This document shows, one piece after another, positions 6,408 through 12,074 of a stretch of 12,074 bases of DNA; position 1 is the stretch's first letter; each line of letters starts with the position of its first letter. Position numbers and translations under genes: made by a program. Source of the stretch: CAG-273 sp051891195 (lineage in GTDB: Bacteria > Bacillota > Clostridia > TANB77 > CAG-508). The DNA lies in assembly GCA_051891195.1 (NCBI GenBank), contig JBJFEZ010000024.1:1-12074 (forward strand). Reading direction: 5' to 3'. A model generated the notes under the pieces. It was not told the DNA's origin. It made no database searches and was given only the letters and a program-made list of their open reading frames with translations.

Positions 6408-7324
6408 TTATATATTAATAAATATATTTTTAGCAATACCTTTTTCCCATTTTGGTACATATTCTTCTTCGTGCTCTCCTAGTTCTTGTATATATCCATT
6501 TTTCAAGTCTAATGTATATAAAAAATTTTCTATTTCTTTATATTCTTTTTTAGTTAGTTTTCTATTTAAAAGCTTGTCTTCTTTTGCTTTATATGTTGGA
6601 AAATATTGTGCCATTATGCTTACATAAGTTTCTTCTGGCATATTTTGCTTAATCCATTTTAAAATGTGTTTTGTATTTTGCAAATGATTTGGCAATACCA
6701 AGTGTCTAATAATTAAACCTTTTTGTATAATGCCTTCCTCATTAAATACAGGATTTCCAACTTGTTTTTGCATTTGTTTAATAGCTTGTATTGCTATTTT
6801 AAAATAATTATCTGCTTTAGAGTATTTTTTACTAAGCTCATCTGAATAATATTTTAAGTCTGGTAAATATACATCTATATATCCTTCTAATTTTTTTATA
6901 GTTTCTACTGTTTCATAACCATTTGTATTATATATAATTGGAATTTTTAATCCATTTTGTTTAGCTATTTTTATAGCTTCAATAATCTGATAAGCATACA
7001 TAGTAGGAGTTACTAAGTTTATATTATTAACCCCTTTTTCCTGTTGTTTTAAAAATATATTTGCTAATTCATCTATACTTACCTCTATGCCTTTTCCTAG
7101 TTGGCTAATTTCATAATTTTGGCAATATATACAATTTAAATTGCAATTACTAAAAAACACTGTTCCCGAACCATTTTTCCCGCTAATGCTTGGCTCTTCA
7201 TAATTATGTATAGATGCTAATGCAATTTTTATTTTATCATTGCATTTGCAATATCCGTTTTTTACCTTCTAACCTGTTTATTCCGGCAATTACGCGGACA
7301 AATAGTACATTTTTCTAATCCCAT
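6408..7324 (-). CDS. PflX-type radical SAM protein, read through two apparent +1 frameshifts at CGG codons
   Basis: This is a radical SAM enzyme of the uncharacterised PflX (pyruvate formate-lyase-activating-like) group. The uninterrupted part (7160 down) begins FFSNCNLNCIYCQNYEISQ with the CxxxCxxC cluster motif (C60, C64, C67 of the restored protein) and continues with NINLVTPT, YNTNGYE and VDVYLPDLKY-type blocks. Upstream, the same frame gives EEPSISGKNGSGT and GYCKCNDKIKIALASIHNY, then hits stops. The start is ATG 7324-7322, preceded by AAAGGAAC. From it runs MGLEKCTICPRNC, then after a +1 shift at CGG 7285-7283 GINRLEGKK, then after a +1 shift at CGG 7257-7255 GYC. The sum is a 304-residue protein with the family's Cx2CPRxCGxNR...GYC motif. 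It leads a probable operon with thyX. It could be a pseudogene or contain sequence errors. Confidence 0.8.
7255..7257 (-). other. Apparent +1 frameshift site 2 (CGG codon followed by ATA)
   Basis: In the frame entered after site 1 the codons read GGT AAA AAA CGG ATA and stop at TGA 7239-7237. Skipping the C at 7257 gives GGA TAT TGC (Gly-Tyr-Cys) and joins the long radical SAM frame. As at site 1, the shifted codon is GGA for glycine and the four bases are CGGA. Confidence 0.65.
7283..7285 (-). other. Apparent +1 frameshift site 1 (CGG codon followed by AAT)
   Basis: In the start frame the codons read CGT AAT TGC CGG AAT and reach a TAA at 7264-7262, giving a 20-residue peptide. Skipping the C at 7285 puts GGA ATA AAC AGG TTA GAA GGT in frame, i.e. 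GINRLEG directly after CPRNC, as the family motif requires. The preceding TGC cannot re-pair well in the +1 frame (GCC), so out-of-frame reading of GGA in the A site is a better model than P-site slippage. Confidence 0.65.
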
Positions 7325-7350
7325 TTTTTGTTCCTTTTTATTAAAATTAA

Positions 7351-7380
7351 TTGTCTTTTTTTTTATAGTTGTATTATAAT
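7351..7380 (+). promoter_or_regulatory. Promoter of the thioesterase gene
   Basis: TTGTCT (7351-7356) and TATAAT (7375-7380) are 18 bases apart. The -10 shares the bases ATTATAAT with the divergent -10, so the two promoters physically overlap and probably compete for polymerase. Confidence 0.5.
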
Positions 7381-7400
7381 ATGCTACAGTAATTTTGTAA
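7373..7400 (-). promoter_or_regulatory. Promoter of the radical SAM-thyX group
   Basis: On the minus strand, TATAAT (7373-7378) lies 16 bases after TTACAA (7395-7400). The -10 is about 48 bases upstream of the ATG at 7324. The -35 is only a partial match. Confidence 0.5.
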
Positions 7401-7428
7401 ATATATGTTATTAAATTAATAAAAAGGG

Positions 7429-7449
7429 GTTACTAGATTATCTAGTAGC
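7429..7449 (+). promoter_or_regulatory. Palindrome next to the thioesterase ribosome binding site
   Basis: TACTAGAT-T-ATCTAGTA (7431-7447) is a perfect 8-base inverted repeat with a one-base centre, about 50 bases downstream of the -10 and just before the AAGGAG at 7454-7459. As DNA it resembles an operator for a dimeric repressor; its GATTATC core recalls MarR-type FabT sites. As RNA, GTTACTAG/CTAGTAGC could form an 8-bp stem with a five-base loop ahead of the ribosome site. The regulator is not identified. Confidence 0.5.
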
Positions 7450-7466
7450 AGAGAAGGAGAATATAA

Positions 7467-8189
7467 ATGGCATTTTTTGAAAAAGAGTTTGAAGTTGGTG
7501 TTAGATATGTTAGTAATGCAAATTTAATTTCTAATTACGGTATTTTATGTTTGTTAGAAGATATTGGCTGCATTCATTCAGATATGGTTGGTTATGGTAT
7601 AACTCAAACCCCACAAACTCATTTATCTTGGGTATTGCTTAATTGGAAAGTTTCTGTTTTAAAAAGAGTACCTTTTGGTGCTAAAGTTACAGTTAAAACT
7701 TGGGCTAGAGATTGTAATGGCATATCTACTTTACGTGATTTTGAAATTTATGATGAGCAAAAAACTTTAATTTGTATTGCAAGTTCTAAATGGGTTTTGG
7801 TTAATGTTGATTCAAAACGTATTACCAAAATTTCAAATGATATTATAGATTGCTATAGCCCAGAAGAGAAAAGTGTTTTTAATGAAGATGATATTGCTAA
7901 ATTAAGAGAACCTGAAAATTCAACTTTAAAATTTAGTTTTAAAGTTTTAAAAAAAGATATTGACTTTAATGAGCATATGCATAATTTAAATTATTTGGCT
8001 TATGCTTATGAGGCTCTGCCTGAGGATGTATATACAAATATTAATGTAAATAATTTTGAAATTATGTATAAAACTAGTGCCAAATTAGGAGATAAAATTG
8101 ATTGTTATTATAGTTTTGAAAATAATAGTCACTATGTAGTTATGAAAGTAAATGATAAATTATGTGCTATTGTTAAATTGAAGCTTTAA
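7467..8189 (+). CDS. Acyl-ACP thioesterase (FatA/FatB-like)
   Basis: This enzyme hydrolyses acyl-ACP to free fatty acid and ACP in the cytoplasm. The 240-residue double-hotdog protein has the bacterial PF01643-type features: an N-terminal FEVGVRYVSNANLISNYGILCLLEDIG, THLSWVLLNWKV (51-62), ASSKWVLVNVDSKRITKI (105-122), and a second hotdog with DIDFNEHMHNLNYL (164-177). The latter corresponds to the plant DxNxHVNNxxY segment, with Asn168 and His170 in the expected places. The ATG follows AAGGAG by seven bases. It converges on acpP and the other fatty acid genes across a shared terminator, which fits a function in chain release. Chain-length preference cannot be read from sequence. Confidence 0.9.
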   Translation: MAFFEKEFEVGVRYVSNANLISNYGILCLLEDIGCIHSDMVGYGITQTPQTHLSWVLLNWKVSVLKRVPFGAKVTVKTWARDCNGISTLRDFEIYDEQKTLICIASSKWVLVNVDSKRITKISNDIIDCYSPEEKSVFNEDDIAKLREPENSTLKFSFKVLKKDIDFNEHMHNLNYLAYAYEALPEDVYTNINVNNFEIMYKTSAKLGDKIDCYYSFENNSHYVVMKVNDKLCAIVKLKL

Positions 8190-8200
8190 TATTCTTTAGC

Positions 8201-8236
8201 AAAAATACGCATTGGTAATTGCCAATGCGTATTTTT
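8201..8236. terminator. Bidirectional intrinsic terminator
   Basis: A perfect 15-bp stem, AAAAATACGCATTGG (8201-8215) with CCAATGCGTATTTTT (8222-8236), encloses a six-base loop. T-runs follow on both strands. It lies between the converging ends of the thioesterase gene and acpP and serves both. Confidence 0.93.
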
Positions 8237-8263
8237 GTTTTTAAGTTACCTTCTTTTTGGATT

Positions 8264-8503
8264 TTATTTGTGTTCTTTTATGTATTCAACAACGTCTCCA
8301 ACTGTAACAATTTTTTCAGCTTCATTATCTGGAATTTCCATATCAAATTCTTCTTCTATTTGCATTACTAATTCAACAATATCTAAAGAATCTGCTGCTA
8401 GGTCATCAACAAATGTTGCTTCTTCTTTGACATTTTCTTCACTTGTTCCTAATTGGTCTACTACTATAGTTTTTACTTTTTCAAAAATTTCTTCTTTACT
8501 CAT
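8264..8503 (-). CDS. acpP: Acyl carrier protein
   Basis: This small acidic four-helix protein carries acyl chains on a 4'-phosphopantetheine arm. The attachment site is the DSL motif, Ser39 when counted from the chosen start, in DDLAADSLDIVELVMQIEEEF. The 79-residue length is normal. The ATG at 8503-8501 is chosen because AAGGAGG (8518-8512) lies eight bases upstream. A GTG at 8512 would overlap that Shine-Dalgarno sequence. The fabI stop codon is part of TAAGGAGG, so the genes are tightly coupled. Confidence 0.97.
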   Translation of the reverse strand: MSKEEIFEKVKTIVVDQLGTSEENVKEEATFVDDLAADSLDIVELVMQIEEEFDMEIPDNEAEKIVTVGDVVEYIKEHK

Positions 8504-8516
8504 TCTTTTCACCTCC

Positions 8517-9290
8517 TTAAATTCCCATTATGCTATATCCATTGTCTGCATATATTACTTGACCTGTTATACATTCAGACATATTACTTAATAAAAATGT
8601 GGCAACATTGCCAACTTGTGTTATTGTTACATTTTGGTGTAATGGTGCTTTTTCCTCTACTACTGTTAAAATACTTGAAAAGTCCTTAATTCCTTTAGCA
8701 GATAATGTTTTTATTGGTCCTGCAGAAATTGCATTTACTCGTATACCTTGTTTTCCTAAGTTTTGTGCTAAGTATCTTACACTTGCTTCTAATGCTGCTT
8801 TAGCAACTCCCATAACATTATAGCCTTCTAGAACTTTATTTGAGCCAAGGTATGTTAAAGTAACCAAATTTGCATTATCATTTAGTAAATCTATTTCCTT
8901 AGCTATTCTTGCAGCAAGAACAAATGAGTAAGCACTTACGTCAACTGCGTGAGCATATCCTTGTTTACTTGTATATATAAAGTCATTGTGTAAATCATCT
9001 GTGTTTGCGTGTGCAATGCTATGTACTATTCCATCTATTTTTCCATTATCAGATTTAATTTTTCCAAAAGTTTCTTTAACTAAATTATCTTCTGATGCTG
9101 CATTTAATACATATGCTTTACTTCCTTTAAATTCTGATATTAGTTCTTCAATTTTTTCTTTGTTTTCTTCTCCCATATATGTAAAAATTAATTCTGCTCC
9201 ATTTTCATATGCTGATTTTGCAATTCCAAATGCAATGCTCCATTTGTTTCTAATTCCCATTATTAAAATTTTTTTATTTTTTAATAGCAT
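8517..9290 (-). CDS. fabI: Enoyl-[acyl-carrier-protein] reductase, NADH type
   Basis: FabI reduces trans-2-enoyl-ACP to acyl-ACP, the last step of each elongation round. This 257-residue short-chain dehydrogenase-like protein has the FabI signatures: a modified N-terminal nucleotide motif GIRNKWSIAFGIAK (12-25), TYLGS (146-150), the catalytic Tyr157 and Lys164 in YNVMGVAK, and VNAISAGPIKTL (185-196). The ATG follows GGGAGG by six bases, and that site overlaps the accA stop (TAGGGAGG). It sits between accA and acpP in a single unit. FabI is the target family of triclosan; sensitivity cannot be judged here. Confidence 0.96.
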   Translation of the reverse strand: MLLKNKKILIMGIRNKWSIAFGIAKSAYENGAELIFTYMGEENKEKIEELISEFKGSKAYVLNAASEDNLVKETFGKIKSDNGKIDGIVHSIAHANTDDLHNDFIYTSKQGYAHAVDVSAYSFVLAARIAKEIDLLNDNANLVTLTYLGSNKVLEGYNVMGVAKAALEASVRYLAQNLGKQGIRVNAISAGPIKTLSAKGIKDFSSILTVVEEKAPLHQNVTITQVGNVATFLLSNMSECITGQVIYADNGYSIMGI

Positions 9291-9301
9291 ATTTTTCCTC
9301 C

Positions 9302-10105
9302 CTATAAATTAATAAATTCTCCCATATTTCTGAACTTTTTATATCTTTCTTCAACAATACTTTCTGCACTTAACTCTTTTAATTCATTAACTGATTTTTT
9401 TATTTCTTTTTTCAAATTGCTTACCACTTTTTCAAAATTTTCATCACTAGGTTCTTTAATTATCTTATCTATTACTTTTAGCTCATATAGGTCTTTTGCG
9501 GTTAATTTCATTTTTTCTGCTGCTTCTTTAAATCTAGTTCCATCTTTCCATAGTATACTACTATATCCCTCTGGAGACAAAATAGAATAAATTGCGTTTT
9601 CAAGCATAAATACTTTGTTTGTAACAGCAATAGCTAAAGCTCCTCCACTTGAACCTTCTCCTATTATAATTGCTATTGTTGGTACTTTTAGTTTTGCCAT
9701 TTCAAACATTGATTTTGCAATAGCTTCACCTTGTCCTCTTTCTTCTGCTTCTATTCCTGGATAAGCACCTTTAGTATCAACAAAAGTGATTATTGGTCTG
9801 TTAAACTTCTCAGCTTGTTTCATAAATCTTATTGCTTTTCTATAACTCTCTGGATTTGGCATTCCAAAATTTCTTTCAATATTTTCTTTTGTAGTTCTTC
9901 CTTTTTGCTCTGCAATTACTGTAAAGTTTTGTTTTCCCATTCTTGCTAATCCACAACAAATTGTCTTGTCATCCTTAAAATTTCTATCTCCATGTAGTTC
10001 CATAAATTCGTCAAATATGGCATCTATATAATCTAACGCAGTTTTTCTTTTCGGGTTTCTTGCTATTTCAACTTTTTCCCAAGCAGATATTTTACTATTA
10101 GCCAT
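9302..10105 (-). CDS. accA: Acetyl-CoA carboxylase carboxyltransferase subunit alpha
   Basis: With AccD this subunit transfers carboxyl from carboxybiotin to acetyl-CoA, giving malonyl-CoA. The conserved blocks are clear: ALDYIDAIFDEFMELHGDR (23-41), QKGR (67-70), GMPNPESYRKA (81-91), TKGAYPG (111-117), GEGSSGGALA (149-158) and SPEGYSSILWKD (177-188). At 267 residues it is the short clostridial form and looks complete. The ATG follows AAAGGAGG by eight bases and overlaps the end of accD by eight bases, so translation is probably coupled to keep the two subunits in equal amounts. Confidence 0.97.
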   Translation of the reverse strand: MANSKISAWEKVEIARNPKRKTALDYIDAIFDEFMELHGDRNFKDDKTICCGLARMGKQNFTVIAEQKGRTTKENIERNFGMPNPESYRKAIRFMKQAEKFNRPIITFVDTKGAYPGIEAEERGQGEAIAKSMFEMAKLKVPTIAIIIGEGSSGGALAIAVTNKVFMLENAIYSILSPEGYSSILWKDGTRFKEAAEKMKLTAKDLYELKVIDKIIKEPSDENFEKVVSNLKKEIKKSVNELKELSAESIVEERYKKFRNMGEFINL

Positions 10106-10955
10106 TTTCTTTGCCTCCTTTATGAAGTTGAATTAATTTGTAAATTGTATTTTTTAAGTCTTTTCTTTCTACTATTTTATCTATAAAACCGTGTTCTAAT
10201 AAAAATTCCGCTGTTTGAAAACCTGCTGGAAGTTCTTCTCCTATAGTTTGCTGTATAACTCTTGGTCCCGCAAAGCCAATCATAGCTTTTGGCTCTGCTA
10301 ATATAATATCTCCTAAACTAGCAAATGATGCTGTAACTCCACCATAAGTTGGGTCAGTTAAAACAGATATATATAGTAATCCCGCTTTATCTAATTTTGT
10401 TAATGCAGCTGTTGTTTTTGCCATTTGCATTAAAGATATTATACCTTCTTGCATTCTTGCTCCACCTGAAACAGAAAATATTATTAATGGCAGTTTTTGT
10501 TCTATAGCTTTTTCTATGGCATAAGATATTTTTTCGCCAACAACTACTCCCATACTTCCCATTAAAAAACCACTATCCATTATACATATTACAACCTTTT
10601 CTCCATTTATATTTCCAGTACCGCACGCAACTGCTTCTTCAAGTCCTGTTTTTTCTCTTAAACTTTTTAATTTTTTAGGATAATCTTCTAAATTTAAAGG
10701 ATTTGTAGTTTCTATGTTTAAATTAAATCTTTTATATGTCCCTTCATCTATAATCATTTCTAGTCTTTTACCAATATGCATTCTAAAATATTGCCCACAA
10801 TTAGGACATATATTTAAGTTTTCTCTAATAGCTTCTTTGTATATAATTTCTTTGCAGTTATCACACTTTATCCATTTGCCTACTGGTATATCTATATTAG
10901 GCTTTTTGTTTTTTACATTTACTGTTTCTCTTTTTTTAATTTTATCAATAATCAT
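10098..10955 (-). CDS. accD: Acetyl-CoA carboxylase carboxyltransferase subunit beta
   Basis: This is the partner of AccA in the carboxyltransferase heterotetramer. A four-cysteine zinc ribbon near the N-terminus is intact (C31, C34, C50, C53 in CDNC...CPNC). The crotonase-fold body shows SGGARMQEGIISLMQMAKT (163-181), SVLTDPTYGGVTASFA (197-212) and GFAGPRVIQQTIGEELP (227-243). The 285-residue length is normal. The ATG lies three bases after the accC stop, with GAGGAA in the last codons of accC as its ribosome site. Confidence 0.97.
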   Translation of the reverse strand: MIIDKIKKRETVNVKNKKPNIDIPVGKWIKCDNCKEIIYKEAIRENLNICPNCGQYFRMHIGKRLEMIIDEGTYKRFNLNIETTNPLNLEDYPKKLKSLREKTGLEEAVACGTGNINGEKVVICIMDSGFLMGSMGVVVGEKISYAIEKAIEQKLPLIIFSVSGGARMQEGIISLMQMAKTTAALTKLDKAGLLYISVLTDPTYGGVTASFASLGDIILAEPKAMIGFAGPRVIQQTIGEELPAGFQTAEFLLEHGFIDKIVERKDLKNTIYKLIQLHKGGKENG

Positions 10956-10958
10956 TTA

Positions 10959-12074
10959 TTATTCCTCTTTCTTTAAGTTTTGATTATTTAATATTTCTTT
11001 TTCTATAAATGAAGTATCAAAATTTCCTCTGATAAAATTTGGATTTTTTATTATTTCAAACAAGAAATCCCTATTAGTGTTTACACCATCTATTACTAAT
11101 TCTTCTAATGCTCTTTTCATTTTAGCAATAGCTTCATTTCTTGTTGTTCCTAAACATATTATTTTTGCAATCATAGAGTCGTAATTAGGTGGTATTGTAT
11201 AACCACTATAAATTGCTGTATCAACTCTTATACCATTTCCTCCTGGTAAATTTATTTCATTAATTTTGCCTGGGCAAGGCATAAAATTTTTATGTGGGTT
11301 TTCAGCATTTATTCTGCATTCTATTGAATGTCCTTTAAATGTTATTTCTTTTTGTTTATATTTTATTTTTTCTCCTGCAGCAATTTTTATTTGTTCTTTT
11401 ACAATATCAATTCTTGTTCTTATTTCTGTTATAGGATGCTCTACCTGAATTCTTGTATTCATTTCCATAAAATAAAAATTTTTATCACTATCTACTAAAA
11501 ATTCTACTGTTCCACAGCTTGTATATTTTGCAACCTGTGCAACTTTAATGGCAGTATTTCCTAATTTATTTCTAAGCTTCTCGTCTACTATAGTTGATGG
11601 TGTTTCTTCAATAACTTTTTGATGTTTTCTTTGAATAGTACAATCTCTTTCTCCTAAATGAACTACATTTCCATATTCATCTGCCAATATTTGCACTTCA
11701 ATATGTCTAGGATTTTTTATAAATTTTTCAAGATAAATACTGTCATCATTAAATGAAGTTTTTGCTTCTTGTTTTACAATTTCATAATTTTTTTGAAGTT
11801 CTTCTACATTTTTGGCTATTCTTATTCCTTTTCCTCCACCACCTGCTGAAGCCTTTAGTATTACTGGATAGCCTATATTTTCAGCAATTAATATTGCTTC
11901 TCCTATATTTTTAATAGTTCCATCTGATCCAGGAATAACTGGAATTCCAGCTTGTTTCATTAGTTTCTTTGCATTAGATTTATTTCCTAATAAATCTATT
12001 ACTTTTGAATTTGGTCCAATAAATTTTATATTAGATTCTTCACATATTTTTGCAAATTGAGAGTTTTCTGACAA
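10959..12074 (-). CDS. accC: Biotin carboxylase subunit of acetyl-CoA carboxylase, partial (5' end beyond the window)
   Basis: AccC carboxylates biotin on AccB using ATP and bicarbonate. The 371 visible residues begin at LSENSQFA, which corresponds to the internal GFLSENxxFA of the family, so about 80 N-terminal residues lie beyond the right edge and the TTG at the edge is not a start. The ATP-grasp domain is intact: VILKASAGGGGKGIRIA (71-87), HIEVQILAD (124-132), GERDCTIQRKHQK (141-153) and EMNTRIQVEHPITE (204-217). The C-terminal domain runs normally to the stop. It leads the accC-accD-accA-fabI-acpP run; accB and other fab genes are probably to the right. Confidence 0.97.
   Translation of the reverse strand: MSENSQFAKICEESNIKFIGPNSKVIDLLGNKSNAKKLMKQAGIPVIPGSDGTIKNIGEAILIAENIGYPVILKASAGGGGKGIRIAKNVEELQKNYEIVKQEAKTSFNDDSIYLEKFIKNPRHIEVQILADEYGNVVHLGERDCTIQRKHQKVIEETPSTIVDEKLRNKLGNTAIKVAQVAKYTSCGTVEFLVDSDKNFYFMEMNTRIQVEHPITEIRTRIDIVKEQIKIAAGEKIKYKQKEITFKGHSIECRINAENPHKNFMPCPGKINEINLPGGNGIRVDTAIYSGYTIPPNYDSMIAKIICLGTTRNEAIAKMKRALEELVIDGVNTNRDFLFEIIKNPNFIRGNFDTSFIEKEILNNQNLKKEE

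Noticed and set aside
7158..7160. GTG as the start of the radical SAM gene, giving a 250-residue protein
   Set aside because: The same frame upstream encodes conserved family sequence (EEPSISGKNGSGT and GYC), there is no good ribosome site, and an ATG with a proper ribosome site lies at 7324.
7255..7285. CGG reassigned to another amino acid instead of causing a frameshift
   Set aside because: Reading CGG as any single residue still leaves the frame wrong and meets TAA or TGA soon after; only a +1 move restores the motif.
8510..8512. GTG start three codons upstream for acpP
   Set aside because: It overlaps the AAGGAGG ribosome site, which is correctly spaced for the ATG at 8503.
12072..12074. 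TTG at the window edge as the start of accC
   Set aside because: It is the Leu of the internal GFLSEN segment of biotin carboxylase; the gene is simply cut by the window.
1..12074. CRISPR arrays, tRNA genes, complete insertion sequences or phage genes
   Set aside because: No regular repeat-spacer pattern, cloverleaf, transposase or phage protein was seen in reading both strands.

Overview
This AT-rich window comes from a low-GC Firmicute, most likely an uncultured or gut-type member of the Clostridia. The reasons are the base composition, the strong AGGAGG-type ribosome binding sites, the TTGACA/TATAAT promoters, and the pairing of ThyX with an acc/fab gene cluster. The species cannot be named from the sequence.

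Layout from left to right. Positions 1-180 look like the start of a transcription unit that leaves the window on the minus strand. There is a UP-element-like A/T tract, a good -35/-10, a hairpin and a boxA-like GCACATTGAAAA, which together resemble an rRNA operon leader. Next comes a minus-strand pair for ribosome function, lepA then rlmB, with its own promoter. A small DUF4190-like membrane protein (minus) and a YgjP-like metallopeptidase (plus) follow, each with a near-consensus promoter. A bidirectional hairpin separates the metallopeptidase from a minus-strand group: a PflX-type radical SAM protein, the FAD-dependent thymidylate synthase thyX, and a DUF4272 protein. Divergent from that group is an acyl-ACP thioesterase gene on the plus strand. 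It converges, across a perfect 15-bp terminator, on the minus-strand fatty acid cluster accC (cut by the right edge), accD, accA, fabI and acpP. The Acc subunits make malonyl-CoA, ACP carries the growing chain, FabI does the last reduction of each cycle, and the thioesterase releases free fatty acid.

The outstanding observation is in the radical SAM gene. Its 5' part (7324-7161) encodes the conserved N-terminal cysteine motif of the family only if the reading frame moves +1 twice within 31 bases. Both shifts fall on an in-frame CGG codon, in each case CGG followed by A, so that the out-of-frame GGA supplies the expected glycine. By hand scan these are the only two in-frame CGG codons in the roughly 3,600 codons of the window. 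This suggests that CGG is unassigned or very poorly decoded in this organism and is passed by +1 frameshifting, possibly as a programmed event. Two sequencing errors or pseudogene lesions remain possible but would be a notable coincidence.

Other points of interest are a palindrome beside the thioesterase ribosome binding site, a dyad over the -10 of the metallopeptidase gene, a metallopeptidase lacking the usual WGSC motif, and a small frameshifted ORF whose Shine-Dalgarno sequence lies in a terminator-like hairpin.
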